A stretch of 64,000 nucleotides of DNA from Acidimicrobiales bacterium (GTDB lineage: Bacteria; Actinomycetota; Acidimicrobiia; Acidimicrobiales; DATDAH01). Position numbers and translations under genes: made by a program. The stretch spans positions 62,001 through 126,000 of the forward strand of contig JAEUJM010000032.1 of assembly GCA_016794585.1 (NCBI GenBank), written 5' to 3'. Below the pieces are notes generated by a model. The model worked only from the letters and a program-made list of their open reading frames with translations, made no database searches and was not told where the DNA came from. Within the stretch, counting starts at the first letter, position 1. The number at the start of each line of letters is the position of its first letter. This document shows positions 42,255 to 51,437 of the stretch, piece by piece.

Positions 42255-43096
42255 GACGCCTCCTTGGCGGTGAAGGTGGTGTGCAGCGTGCCGACGCCCT
42301 CGACGGTCGAGACCAGTTCATCACCGGGGGCGAGGAAGCGCGGCGGCGTCCGGGACCCGCCGACGCCCGAGGGCGTGCCGGTGAAGATCAGGTCCCCGGG
42401 GAGCAGCGGGGTGATCGACGACAGGTGGTGCACCAGCGCGTCGACGGGGAAGATGAGGTCGGAGGTGCGGCTCTTCTGCACCTCCTCGCCGTTGACGGTG
42501 CAACCGAGGGCGAGGTCGTCGGGGTCGACCAGCTCGTCGGTGGTGACGACCCACGGGCCGGTCGGGCCGAAGCCGGGGAAGGACTTGCCCAGGCTGAACT
42601 GGGGGGCGGGCGGCCGGAGCTGCACCATGCGCTCGGACAGGTCCTGGCCGACGGTGACGCCGGCGACGTGACGCCAGCCCTCGCCGACGGGGACGTCGTG
42701 GGCGGGGGTGCCGATCACCACGACGAGCTCGACCTCCCAGTCCACGAACTCGGTCGGCAGGGCGACCGTCGCGACCGGGCCGGTGAGGCAGGTGACGAAC
42801 TTGGTGAACGTCGGCGGGAAGCCCGGGGGCTCGACGCCGGCCTCGGCGGCGTGGGCGGCGTAGTTCATCCCGATGCCGAACACCTGGCGGGGGCGGGGGA
42901 CCGGTGGGCCGAGATCGGCGGGCTCGTAGGCCACCGCGATGCCGGTGGCGGTGGCGGCCCAGGCGCGGAACGCCTCCCACTCCTCGTACACGGCCTGGGG
43001 GTCGGCGCCGAAGCGGCCCTCGGAGGCCTGCTCGACGTCGATCACCCCGTCGTCGGCGACGAGGACGAGGCGTCCTCGGTGGTTGGCGAGCTTCAT
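42251..43096 (-). CDS. Fumarylacetoacetate-hydrolase-family protein
   Basis: A 281-residue FAH-fold enzyme: RQVFGIGMNYAAHAAEAGV, FVDWEVELVVVIG with its metal-binding glutamates, VTVGQDLSERMVQ, LITGTPSGV-like LIFTGTPSGVGG. Such enzymes hydrolyse or decarboxylate ring-cleavage products (acylpyruvases, MhpD/HpcE-type). It is the first gene of the pair with the dioxygenase and would process its product. Start ATG with GGAGGAG upstream. Confidence 0.92.
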   Translation of the reverse strand: MKLANHRGRLVLVADDGVIDVEQASEGRFGADPQAVYEEWEAFRAWAATATGIAVAYEPADLGPPVPRPRQVFGIGMNYAAHAAEAGVEPPGFPPTFTKFVTCLTGPVATVALPTEFVDWEVELVVVIGTPAHDVPVGEGWRHVAGVTVGQDLSERMVQLRPPAPQFSLGKSFPGFGPTGPWVVTTDELVDPDDLALGCTVNGEEVQKSRTSDLIFPVDALVHHLSSITPLLPGDLIFTGTPSGVGGSRTPPRFLAPGDELVSTVEGVGTLHTTFTAKEAS

Positions 43097-43131
43097 GGGT
43101 CTCCTCCTGTGGCGACGGACAGACCTTAACC

Positions 43132-43175
43132 ACCGATCTTGGATCTGTAAATCGATTTCTTCTTGACAAATCGGT
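43132..43175. promoter_or_regulatory. Operator/promoter candidates in the divergent aromatic-locus region
   Basis: ACCGAT (43132-43137) and ATCGGT (43170-43175) form an inverted pair. The palindrome AAATCGATTT (43149-43158) and a -35-like TTGACA (43163-43168) lie between. The nine bases ATCGATTTC recur before the GntR-type regulator gene (51396-51404). It is the only AT-rich island in the region and is shared by both transcription directions. Confidence 0.5.
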
Positions 43176-43222
43176 CTGTGGTGTTCAGAGTCACGTCACC
43201 CGAGGGGGAGGAGACCACCCAC

Positions 43223-44536
43223 ATGGCCGCTCGCCAGCCCAGTCGCCGAAGCACCAGTCGTCGCACCACCCGCCGCCCTGCCGCGCGTCGGGGCCTGACC
43301 GCCGCGGTCGCCGGCTGCGCCGCCGTCCTGGCCCTGGGTGCCTGCGCCTCCGACGGCGCGTCCACCTCGTCGCTCACGGACGACACCGTCGCCACCGACG
43401 TCACGGTCACGACGCTGCCGGCGCCCACCGGCGACCCGATCGTCCTGGCCATGGTCAGCCAGGAGTCCGGCCCCGCCGCCATCCCCGACGCCCGCCTCGC
43501 CGCCGAGGCCGCCGTCGACTACGTGAACACCGAGCTCGGCGGCGCCGCCGGCCGGCCTCTCCAGCTCGAGACCTGCGTGACCGACGGCTCGCCCGAGCAG
43601 TCGTCGGCCTGTGCCAACCAGCTCCTCGAGTCCGACCCGGTCGCGTTCGTGGGCCAGTCCGAGCTCGGCACCTCGGGCAGCGTCCCCATCATCGAGCAGG
43701 CGGGCGTGCCCCTCATCGGGCCCGCCGCCGTCACCCCCGAGCTGGTCCTCTCCGAGCAGGCCTACACCGTCGGCCTCGATGCCGTTTCCGGCCCCGCCGG
43801 CTGGACCAAGTACCTGGCCACCGAGGGCGGCGCCACCGACCTCGGCGTCATCTACGTCGACATCCCCGCCGCGCCGGTCATCAACTCGACGGTCAGCTCG
43901 GTGGCGGAGGCCAACGGCGCCACGGTCGTCGACACGGTGCCGCTCGCGGTGAGCGCCTCCGACGCCTCGTCCCAGATGGCCGCCGCCACCCAGGGCGACC
44001 CCGACGCCGTGGTCGCGGTCGTCCCCCAGCAGTTGTGCGTGCCGGTGCTCCAGGCCCACGCCTCGGTGGCGCCCGACGTGCCGCTCCTGGTGCCCGGCAT
44101 CTGCGCCAGCCCCCAGGTGCTCGACACCGCCGGCGCCGCGGCGACCGACGTGCTCGTCGGCTTCTCGTTCCTGAACCCCTACGAGCCCGAGGCGGACGAG
44201 CAGGTCGCCACCTACCGCCGCGTCGTCGACGGCCAGGACGAGGCCGTGCCGCTGTCCGAGTTCGCCAGCAACGCCTTCGCCGGCATCGTCGACCTCAAGA
44301 CCGTCATCGACGACCTGGGTGCCGAGGGCGTCGACTCGGCGGCACTCGCCGGTGCCTTCGCCGAGGCCCGCGACGTGCCCAACTTCATGGGCCGACCCAT
44401 CTCCTGCGATCAGCCCATCTCGCTGGCGCCGTCCGTGTGCGTCACCGGCCAGCGCATCCTCCAGGTGCAGGACGGTGAGGTCGTCGACGTCGGCGGCGAC
44501 TGGTTCGACGGCACCGCCGACATCGACCTCGGGTGA
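43223..44536 (+). CDS. ABC transporter substrate-binding lipoprotein (branched-chain amino acid/aromatic type)
   Basis: A 437-residue periplasmic-type binding protein. Signal: basic RRTTRRPAARRG, hydrophobic LTAAVAGCAAVLALGAC with the lipidated Cys near 46. The mature protein has the two-lobed layout of the Leu/Ile/Val family: PIVLAMVSQESG, DYVNTELGGAAGRPLQLETC, FVGQSELGTSG and a long second lobe. It would deliver an aromatic acid or amino acid to the permease. Start ATG at 43223 with GGAGGAG upstream. It opens the six-gene operon. Confidence 0.9.
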   Translation: MAARQPSRRSTSRRTTRRPAARRGLTAAVAGCAAVLALGACASDGASTSSLTDDTVATDVTVTTLPAPTGDPIVLAMVSQESGPAAIPDARLAAEAAVDYVNTELGGAAGRPLQLETCVTDGSPEQSSACANQLLESDPVAFVGQSELGTSGSVPIIEQAGVPLIGPAAVTPELVLSEQAYTVGLDAVSGPAGWTKYLATEGGATDLGVIYVDIPAAPVINSTVSSVAEANGATVVDTVPLAVSASDASSQMAAATQGDPDAVVAVVPQQLCVPVLQAHASVAPDVPLLVPGICASPQVLDTAGAAATDVLVGFSFLNPYEPEADEQVATYRRVVDGQDEAVPLSEFASNAFAGIVDLKTVIDDLGAEGVDSAALAGAFAEARDVPNFMGRPISCDQPISLAPSVCVTGQRILQVQDGEVVDVGGDWFDGTADIDLG

Positions 44537-44549
44537 CGGCGGCCCTCCG

Positions 44550-46559
44550 GTGAGCGACCTGGTCCTCTACGCACTGCTGGGCCTCGGCGCCGGCGCGGTC
44601 TTCGCGCTGCTCGCCGTCGGTCTGATCGTGCAGTGGCAGGCGTCGAACGTCGTGAACTTCGCCTACGGGGCCATGGCCATGCTGTGCGCCTACTGCTTCT
44701 CGGAGCTGCGCACGACGGGCGACCTGGTGCTGCCGGTGATCGGCCTGCCCCACCGGCTCCCGCTGGCGGACGGGGGCCTCGCCCTCGGGCCGGCGCTCGC
44801 GATCACCCTGGTCTACGGCGCCCTGCTCGGCGTGGTGGTGCACGCGGCGATCTTCCGCTGGCTCCGCCACGCCCCCGCGCTGGCCAAGGTCGTGGCTTCC
44901 ATCGGCCTCATGCTCGCCCTCCAGGCGGTAGCGGTCCTGCACTTCGGCACCTCGGCCCGACCGACGCCGCCGGTGTTCGCCGGGGGGAACGTCGAGGTGC
45001 TCGGTGCCTCGGTCGGCCAGGACCGCCTCCTCGTGGCCGGCATCGCCGTGCTCCTCGCCGTGGGCCTGACCCTGCTCTACCGCTTCACCCGCTTCGGGGT
45101 GGTGACCCGGGCCGCCGCGCAGAACGAGCGGGCGGCGGCGTTGCTCGGTCTCTGGCCCATCCGCAGCGAGGTCGCCAACTGGGCGCTCGCCTCGGCGTTG
45201 GCCGCACTCGCGGGCGTACTCGCCGCGCCCATCACCTCGCTGACGCCGAGCACCCTGACGCTGGCCATCGTGCCGGCGCTCGCCGCCGTGCTGGTGGCCG
45301 GGCTCTCGTCCTTCCTCGTCGCCGCGGTGGCGGGCCTGGCCATCGGCATCGGCCAGTCGCTGTGCGTGGACGCGGCGACGACGTGGGACTGGTTCCCCCA
45401 GCAGGGCGTGGCCGAGGTCCTGCCCTTCCTCGTGATCGTCGGCGCCATGCTGGTGCGGGGCGCGGGCCTGCCCACCCGGGGCGAGTCCTCCGAGGGCCGG
45501 CTGCCCCGGGCGCCGCTCCCGCAGCGGCCGTGGCTCGCCCTCGCGGTGTTCACGCCGGCTGCCGCCCTGTTGCTGGTCGTGACGCAGGCGGGGTGGCGGG
45601 CCGCGGTCATCCAGAGCCTGATCACGGCTTGCGTCTGCCTCTCACTCGTGGTGCTGACCGGCTTCGTCGGCCAGGTCTCGCTGGCCCAGGCCGCGCTGGC
45701 CGGGATCGGCGGCTTCACGCTGGCCAAGCTGCTCGACGCGATCGGCCTGCCCTTCCCGGTGGGCCTGCTCGTCGCGGGGCTCGTGACCGTCCCCATCGGG
45801 CTGCTCATCGGCTTGCCCGCCCTGCGCATCCGGGGGATCAACCTGGCCATCGTCACCCTGGGCGCCGGCGTGGCCCTCGACGCCTTCGTGTTCCGCAGCG
45901 AGACGGTGTCGGGCGGGCTGGCCGGCGTCTCGGTTCCCGCGCCGGACCTGTTCGGGCTCGACGTGGGCATCAACGGGTCGGCGCCGGCGGACTACCCCCG
46001 GATCGTGTTCGGCCTCGTGGCTCTCGCTGTGTTCGTGCTGCTCGCGGTCCTCGCCGTCAACCTGCGCCGCAGCGCCACCGGTGCTCATTGCCTCGCGGTC
46101 CGCTCGAACGAGCGGGCCGCGGGCGCCATCGGCATCAACGCCGCCGCCACCAAGCTGCTCGCCTTCGCCCTGTCGGCCTTCGTCGCCGGCGTGGCCGGCG
46201 GGCTCATCGGCTACCAGCAGGGACGGCTCTCCCCGGAGAGCTTCTCCATCTTCGTGAGCCTGATGTTGCTGTCGATCGCCTACATCGGCGGCATCGCCAC
46301 CATCCCCGGCGTGCTCGTCGCCGGCTTCCTGCTGGCCCCGGGTGGTCTCGGCTTCACCGCCCTGGAGCGGTGGTTCGAGCTCGGCCGGTACCAGCCGTTG
46401 ATCGCCGGCCTCGGCGTGGTGGTGAGCGCGGTGCTCAATCCCGACGGCCTCGCCGCTGCCCGCCGGCGGCGGACGGAGCGACCACCGGCGTCGGTGCGCG
46501 TGCCCGCCGTCCCGTCGTCGGGGCCGGCTGCCCCTGCCCTCGCCGGGAGCGAGGCGTGA
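44550..46559 (+). CDS. Fused LivH-LivM ABC permease
   Basis: A 669-residue membrane protein joining both permease halves of a branched-chain-type importer. Residues 1-300 are LivH-like (GLIVQWQASNVVNFAYGAMA, FTRFGVVTRAAAQNERAAAL). Residues about 340-640 are LivM-like (TGFVGQVSLAQAALAGIGGF, PALRIRGINLAIVTLGAG, AVRSNERAAGAIGINAAATK). Normally two genes, here one continuous frame. The EAA-type loop for the ATPases is present in each half. The GTG at 44550 follows the binding protein by 13 bases. Confidence 0.93.
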   Translation: MSDLVLYALLGLGAGAVFALLAVGLIVQWQASNVVNFAYGAMAMLCAYCFSELRTTGDLVLPVIGLPHRLPLADGGLALGPALAITLVYGALLGVVVHAAIFRWLRHAPALAKVVASIGLMLALQAVAVLHFGTSARPTPPVFAGGNVEVLGASVGQDRLLVAGIAVLLAVGLTLLYRFTRFGVVTRAAAQNERAAALLGLWPIRSEVANWALASALAALAGVLAAPITSLTPSTLTLAIVPALAAVLVAGLSSFLVAAVAGLAIGIGQSLCVDAATTWDWFPQQGVAEVLPFLVIVGAMLVRGAGLPTRGESSEGRLPRAPLPQRPWLALAVFTPAAALLLVVTQAGWRAAVIQSLITACVCLSLVVLTGFVGQVSLAQAALAGIGGFTLAKLLDAIGLPFPVGLLVAGLVTVPIGLLIGLPALRIRGINLAIVTLGAGVALDAFVFRSETVSGGLAGVSVPAPDLFGLDVGINGSAPADYPRIVFGLVALAVFVLLAVLAVNLRRSATGAHCLAVRSNERAAGAIGINAAATKLLAFALSAFVAGVAGGLIGYQQGRLSPESFSIFVSLMLLSIAYIGGIATIPGVLVAGFLLAPGGLGFTALERWFELGRYQPLIAGLGVVVSAVLNPDGLAAARRRRTERPPASVRVPAVPSSGPAAPALAGSEA

Positions 46560-47353
46560 CCGGCTCGGCGCCGCTGCTGGCGGTGCGCGACCTGCACGTG
46601 GCCTTCGGCGGCGTCGCCGCGGTCGACGGCGTGAGCTTCGACGTCCCCGCCGCCACGTTGGTCGGCCTCATCGGGCCGAACGGCGCCGGGAAGACCACCT
46701 GTATCGACGCCGTCACGGGGGGATTGCCCCAGGCCGACGGCTCGGTCACCTTCGACGGTCGCGAGCTCCGGGGCCTCGCCCCGTACCGGCGGGCCCGCCT
46801 CGGGCTGATCCGCACGTTCCAGTCCATCGAGCTCTTCGACGACCTCACCGTCCGCGACAACCTCCGGGCCGCGGCCAACCGGCGCACGTGGTGGCAGTCG
46901 CTCGGCGACCTGGTCGCCCCGCGCTGGCACGACGACGAGTCGGCCATCGACGCCGCCCTCGACCTTCTGGGCCTCACCGACGCCGCCGACGCACTGCCCG
47001 CCGAGCTGTCGCAGGGCGAACGGACCCTCGTCGGCGTGGCCCGCGGCCTGGCCGCCCACCCCCGGCTCCTCCTGCTCGACGAGCCCGCCGCCGGCCTCGA
47101 CAGCACCGAGACCCTCGCCCTCGGCGAGCACCTGCGGGCCATCGTCGACGCCGGGGTCACCGTGCTCCTCGTCGACCACGACATGGGCCTGGTACTGGGA
47201 TCGTGCGACCACGTGATCGTCCTCGACTTCGGCCGGGTCCTCGTCGAGGGACCGCCGGACGCGGTGCGCTCCGACGAGCGGGTGATCGCCGCCTACCTGG
47301 GCGACGACGCCCTCACCGGCACGGACACCGCGGGTGGGACGGGGGAGCGATGA
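46556..47353 (+). CDS. ABC transporter ATPase (LivG-like)
   Basis: A 265-residue ATPase. Walker A GPNGAGKTTC (about residue 41), signature LSQGERTLVGVARGLA, Walker B LLLLDEPAAGLD and switch LLVDHDMG are complete. It has the LivG-specific insertion with RTFQSIELFDDLTVRDNL. Starts inside the permease stop (GTGA) and overlaps the next ATPase (ATGA). It powers import by the fused permease. Confidence 0.93.
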   Translation: MTGSAPLLAVRDLHVAFGGVAAVDGVSFDVPAATLVGLIGPNGAGKTTCIDAVTGGLPQADGSVTFDGRELRGLAPYRRARLGLIRTFQSIELFDDLTVRDNLRAAANRRTWWQSLGDLVAPRWHDDESAIDAALDLLGLTDAADALPAELSQGERTLVGVARGLAAHPRLLLLDEPAAGLDSTETLALGEHLRAIVDAGVTVLLVDHDMGLVLGSCDHVIVLDFGRVLVEGPPDAVRSDERVIAAYLGDDALTGTDTAGGTGER

Positions 47354-48132
47354 GCCTGCTCGAGGTCGACGGGCTGACCAGCGGGTACGGCGACTCGGTC
47401 GTCGTGCGGGACCTGCAGCTACGGGTGGAGGCCGGTGAGGTGGTGTCGCTGCTCGGCGCCAACGGCGCCGGCAAGACGACCACCCTGCTGACCCTCACGG
47501 GCACGCTGCGCCCGATCGCCGGGTCCGTCCGCCTCGACGGCGAGCGCCTCGACGGCCGGCCCGCCCCGGCGGTCGCCCGCCGCGGCGCCGTGCTCGTCCC
47601 CGACGACCGCGGCCTCTTCCCGAAGCTCACGGTGCGCGAGAACCTGGCCCTCGTCGGCCGCCGCCGGCGCTCGGACACCGACCCGTTCGAGGTGTTCCCC
47701 GAGCTCGCCGACCGTCGCCACGTGGCTGCCGGGCTCCTGTCCGGCGGCCAGCAGCAGATGCTGGCCATCGCCCGGGCGCTCCAGTGCCGGCCCCGCCTGC
47801 TCCTCATCGACGAGCTGAGCTTCGGGCTCGCGCCAGTCGTCGTCCAGCGGCTGCTGCCCATCGTGCGCCGGGTCGCCGACGAGCAGGGTGCGGGCGTCCT
47901 CCTCGTCGAACAGCACGTGCACCTCGGCCTGGCCGTGGCCGACCGGGCCTACGTCCTGCGCCACGGGCGGTGCGTGCTCGAGGGCACCGCGGCGTCGCTC
48001 CAGGACGACGTGTCCCTCCTGCACGCCAGCTACCTGGGCGAGGTGGACGAGGTGCCGGACGAACCGGACGCTGCCGCCGGCGCCCCGACCCACCGCTCGA
48101 TCCCACCCGCCGCCGAGGAGGCGCACCGATGA
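47350..48132 (+). CDS. ABC transporter ATPase (LivF-like)
   Basis: A 260-residue ATPase: Walker A LGANGAGKTTTL, PDDRGLFPKLTVRENLAL, signature SGGQQQMLAIARAL, Walker B LLLIDELSFGLA and LVEQHVHLGLAVADRAYVL. In Walker B the usual Glu is followed by Leu rather than Pro, as often in LivF. It overlaps its neighbours on both sides by four bases. The second ATPase of the importer. Confidence 0.93.
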   Translation: MSLLEVDGLTSGYGDSVVVRDLQLRVEAGEVVSLLGANGAGKTTTLLTLTGTLRPIAGSVRLDGERLDGRPAPAVARRGAVLVPDDRGLFPKLTVRENLALVGRRRRSDTDPFEVFPELADRRHVAAGLLSGGQQQMLAIARALQCRPRLLLIDELSFGLAPVVVQRLLPIVRRVADEQGAGVLLVEQHVHLGLAVADRAYVLRHGRCVLEGTAASLQDDVSLLHASYLGEVDEVPDEPDAAAGAPTHRSIPPAAEEAHR

Positions 48133-49766
48133 TCCCCGCGACCATGGGCGACCTGCCCCTGACCGTCAACGCCATCCTCCGCCACGGCCGCACGGTCCAC
48201 GGCGGCGCCGAGTGCGTGACCTTCACCGGCGAGGGCTGCCGGCGCGCCACCTACGCCGAGGTGGCCGCCAACGCCGACCGCCTCGCCGCTGCCCTCACCC
48301 GCCTCGGCATCGGCGAGGACGACCGGGTCGGCACCTTCCTCTGGAACAACCAGGAGCACCTCGAGGCCTACTTCGCGGTGCCGTGCATGGGAGCGATCCT
48401 GCACACCCTCAACATCCGGCTCTCCGCCGAGCAGCTCGTCTACGTGGTCGGGCACGCGCAGGACCGCATCGTGTTGGTGGACGACTCGCTCGTACCCGTG
48501 ATCGGCGCCGTCGCCGACCAGCTCACGACGGTCGAGGCGTGGATCGTCGTGGGCGCCGGCGACGCCGGCCCGCTCGAGGCCACCGGCAAGCCGGTCCACC
48601 GCTACCTGGAGCTGCTCGCCGCCGAGGCGCCGGGGTTCGCCTACCCGGAGCCGGACGAACGGGCCGCCGCGGCCATGTGCTACACGAGCGGCACCACCGG
48701 CGACCCCAAGGGCGTCGCCTACTCGCACCGCTCGACCTTCCTGCACTCGCTGGCGGTGTGCACGCCGGCGGTTCTCGGGCTCGCCCCGGGAGACGCCGTG
48801 CTCACGATCGTGCCGCAGTTCCACGCCAACGCCTGGGGCCTGCCCTACGCGGCGTTCCTCTCGGGTGCCGACCTCCACCTGCCCGACCGCTTCCTCCAGG
48901 CGGAGCCCCTGGTCCGCTTCATCGCCGCCGAGCGCCCGACGCTGTCTGCCGCGGTCCCGACGGTGTGGTCGGACATCTACCGCTACGGCGACGACCACGA
49001 GCTCGACCTCTCGTCGCTGCGGGCGGTCGTCTGCGGCGGCGCCGCCGTCCCCCGCTCGCTCATGGAGCGGTTCGCCGAGCGGGACGGGCTGCGCCTGCTG
49101 CAGGGCTGGGGCATGACCGAGATGTCGCCCATCGGCGCGGTCGCCCACCCGCCGCCGGCCGTGGTGGAGGGCAGCGAAGAGGACTTCGGCTGGCGGGCCA
49201 GGACCGGCCGGGTCCTGCCCGGCGTCGAGCTGCGCATCGTCGACGACCGAGGCGAGCCCCTCCCCTGGGACGGGGAGGCGGTCGGCGAGTTCGAGGTGCG
49301 CGGCCCCTGGGTGACCACCGCCTACTGGGACGACCCAGCGGCCGAGAAGTTCCACGACGGCTGGCTGCGCACGGGCGACGTCGGAACGGTCACGCCCAAC
49401 GGCTTCATGGCCATCACCGACCGGGCCAAGGACGTGATCAAGAGCGGCGGCGAGTGGATCAGCTCGGTCGAGCTCGAGAACGCGATCATGGCCCACCCCC
49501 GCGTGGTCGAGGCCGCCGTCATCGGCATCCCCGACCCCCGGTGGGACGAGCGCCCGCTGGCCTGCGTGGTGGTCGACGGCGACGTCACCCCCGGCGACCT
49601 GAAGGCGTCGCTGGCGGACGGGTTCGCCCGCTGGCAGCTGCCGGAGTCCTGGGCCTTCGTGGAGGCGATCCCCCGGACCTCGGTGGGCAAGTTCGACAAG
49701 CGCGCGCTGCGGCGCGCGCACGAGGATGGCGATCTGGCGATCGTGCGCGAGGAGGGTGGACGATGA
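48129..49766 (+). CDS. Acyl-CoA synthetase (AMP-forming, fatty/aromatic acid:CoA ligase)
   Basis: A 545-residue adenylating enzyme. P-loop-like A3 motif MCYTSGTTGDPKGVAYSH, A5 LQGWGMTEMSP, A7 DGWLRTGDVG, A8 KDVIKSGGEWISSVELEN and the A10 lysine in PRTSVGKFDKR are all present. It converts an organic acid to its CoA thioester using ATP. In this operon the likely substrate is an aromatic or phenylpropanoid acid, but medium-chain fatty acids are possible. Overlaps its neighbours by four bases. Confidence 0.93.
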   Translation: MIPATMGDLPLTVNAILRHGRTVHGGAECVTFTGEGCRRATYAEVAANADRLAAALTRLGIGEDDRVGTFLWNNQEHLEAYFAVPCMGAILHTLNIRLSAEQLVYVVGHAQDRIVLVDDSLVPVIGAVADQLTTVEAWIVVGAGDAGPLEATGKPVHRYLELLAAEAPGFAYPEPDERAAAAMCYTSGTTGDPKGVAYSHRSTFLHSLAVCTPAVLGLAPGDAVLTIVPQFHANAWGLPYAAFLSGADLHLPDRFLQAEPLVRFIAAERPTLSAAVPTVWSDIYRYGDDHELDLSSLRAVVCGGAAVPRSLMERFAERDGLRLLQGWGMTEMSPIGAVAHPPPAVVEGSEEDFGWRARTGRVLPGVELRIVDDRGEPLPWDGEAVGEFEVRGPWVTTAYWDDPAAEKFHDGWLRTGDVGTVTPNGFMAITDRAKDVIKSGGEWISSVELENAIMAHPRVVEAAVIGIPDPRWDERPLACVVVDGDVTPGDLKASLADGFARWQLPESWAFVEAIPRTSVGKFDKRALRRAHEDGDLAIVREEGGR

Positions 49767-51376
49767 GCGACGAGCCCGAGATCTACGACGTGGCGGTGGT
49801 GGGCTACGGCCCGGTCGGCGCAGTGCTGGCCATCCTGCTCGGCCAGCAGGGCCGGCGGGTCGTGGTGCTCGAGCGCCACCACGAGCCGTACCCGCTGCCC
49901 CGGGCGGTCCACTTCGACCACGAGATCAACCGCATCCTCCAGTCGTGCGGGGTGGCCGAGGAGGTGTCGGCCATCGTCGAGCCGGCCGAGGTCTACGACT
50001 TCCTCACCGCCGACCGGCGCCCGCTGATGCGGGTCGGCCGGGTCGGCCGCGGGCTGTCGGGTTGGCCGCAGTCGTCGATGTTCTCCCAGCCCCAGCTCGA
50101 GCAGGTGCTGTTCGACCGGGTCGACGCGCTGCCGTCGGTCGAGGTGCGCCGGGGTGTGGCGGTGACCAACCTCGTCGAGGAGGACGGCGCCGTGCTCGTC
50201 GAGAGCGAGGGCGTGGGCCGGTCCGAGCCGGTGCGGGCCCGCTACGTCGTGGGTTGCGACGGGGCCAACAGCACGGTGCGGCACCTGCTCGGCCTGGCCA
50301 TGGTCGACAAGGCCTTCTTCTACGACTGGCTCATCGTCGACGTGGTGTTCGACGAGCCGCGGGTCTACGACCCCGTGAACTTCCAGGTGTGCGACCCGGC
50401 GCGTCCCACGACGGTCGTCTCGGGCGGGCCGGGGCGCCGGCGTTGGGAGTTCATGGCCCTGCCCGGCGAGACCGCCGTCGAGCTCGACGACGAGGCCATG
50501 GCCTGGCGCCTGCTCGAGCCGTGGGACGCCCGGCCCGACAACTGCACCCTCGAGCGCCACGCCGTCTACCGCTTCCAGGCCCGCTGGCTCGAGGAGTGGC
50601 GACGCGGCCGGGTGCTGCTCGCCGGCGACGCCGCCCACCAGACCCCGCCGTTCGCCGGCCAGGGCATGTGCGCCGGGATGCGCGACGCCGCCAACCTGGC
50701 CTGGAAGCTCGACGCCGTGCTCCGCGGGATGGCGCCCGACGCGCTGCTCGACACCTACGGCATCGAGCGCGCCCCGAACATGGAGGCGGTCATCGGTGTG
50801 GCCATGGACATGGGTGGGCTGATCTGCGTCACCGACCCCGACGAGGCCGCCGCCCGCGACGAAGCCTTCACCGCGGTGTTCGACGGCTCGGTCTCCGAGA
50901 TCCCCCCCTTCCCCGGCATCGCCGACGGCGTCGTCCTGGCGGGCACGCCGCAGGCCGGCGAGCTGTTCCTCCAGGCGGAGGTCGAGGCCGGCGGGCGCCG
51001 GGCCCTGCTCGACGACGTGGTCGGCGGCGGCTGGCGACTCGTCATCAGCGAGCCGGGCGTGGCCGACGGGCTCGACCCGGCCCTGGCCCGGTGGTTCGAG
51101 GACCTCGGCGGCGCCGTCGTGACGGTCGTGGCGGCAGGCGCGGCCGGGCTGACCGGCGACCGCGCCGGGGCCGCGCCCGGCTCCGAGCCGAGCGCGGCCG
51201 CGACCACCGTCGTCGACGTCGACGGCACCTACGGGTCGTGGTTCGCCACCCACGGCGTCGTGGCCGCGCTCCAACGCCCGGACTTCGCCGTGTTCGGCAC
51301 CGCGCCGGCGGCCGCCGACGTCGACGGGCTGCTGGCCGCCCTGCGCGACGTGCTCGCCGCCCCGGCCGGTCGCTGA
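49763..51376 (+). CDS. FAD-dependent aromatic hydroxylase (MhpA-like, 3-(3-hydroxyphenyl)propionate type)
   Basis: A 537-residue flavoprotein monooxygenase. FAD motif DVAVVGYGPVGAVLAILLGQ (about 10-30) continuing to VVVLERH, the DG motif VVGCDGANSTVRHLLG, and the GD motif RVLLAGDAAHQTPPFAGQGM with RDAANLAWKLDAVL. The length and C-terminal thioredoxin-like extension fit MhpA rather than shorter hydroxybenzoate hydroxylases. It would hydroxylate a phenolic acid to a catechol, the substrate of the dioxygenase coded at 41355. Start ATG overlaps the ligase stop. Confidence 0.9.
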   Translation: MSDEPEIYDVAVVGYGPVGAVLAILLGQQGRRVVVLERHHEPYPLPRAVHFDHEINRILQSCGVAEEVSAIVEPAEVYDFLTADRRPLMRVGRVGRGLSGWPQSSMFSQPQLEQVLFDRVDALPSVEVRRGVAVTNLVEEDGAVLVESEGVGRSEPVRARYVVGCDGANSTVRHLLGLAMVDKAFFYDWLIVDVVFDEPRVYDPVNFQVCDPARPTTVVSGGPGRRRWEFMALPGETAVELDDEAMAWRLLEPWDARPDNCTLERHAVYRFQARWLEEWRRGRVLLAGDAAHQTPPFAGQGMCAGMRDAANLAWKLDAVLRGMAPDALLDTYGIERAPNMEAVIGVAMDMGGLICVTDPDEAAARDEAFTAVFDGSVSEIPPFPGIADGVVLAGTPQAGELFLQAEVEAGGRRALLDDVVGGGWRLVISEPGVADGLDPALARWFEDLGGAVVTVVAAGAAGLTGDRAGAAPGSEPSAAATTVVDVDGTYGSWFATHGVVAALQRPDFAVFGTAPAAADVDGLLAALRDVLAAPAGR

Positions 51377-51395
51377 CCCTGCGCCGGCCCGTAGG

Positions 51396-51404
51396 ATCGA
51401 TTTC
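51396..51404 (+). promoter_or_regulatory. ATCGATTTC motif before the GntR-type gene
   Basis: The same nine bases occur in the divergent promoter region at 43151-43159. It lies 34 bases before the regulator start and 20 after the hydroxylase stop. A shared site would let the regulator control itself and the catabolic genes. Chance occurrence is possible for nine bases, but both copies are in regulatory positions. Confidence 0.35.
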
Positions 51405-51437
51405 GTCCCCGTCCGTCGATTCGAGGAGCTTCCGCAC

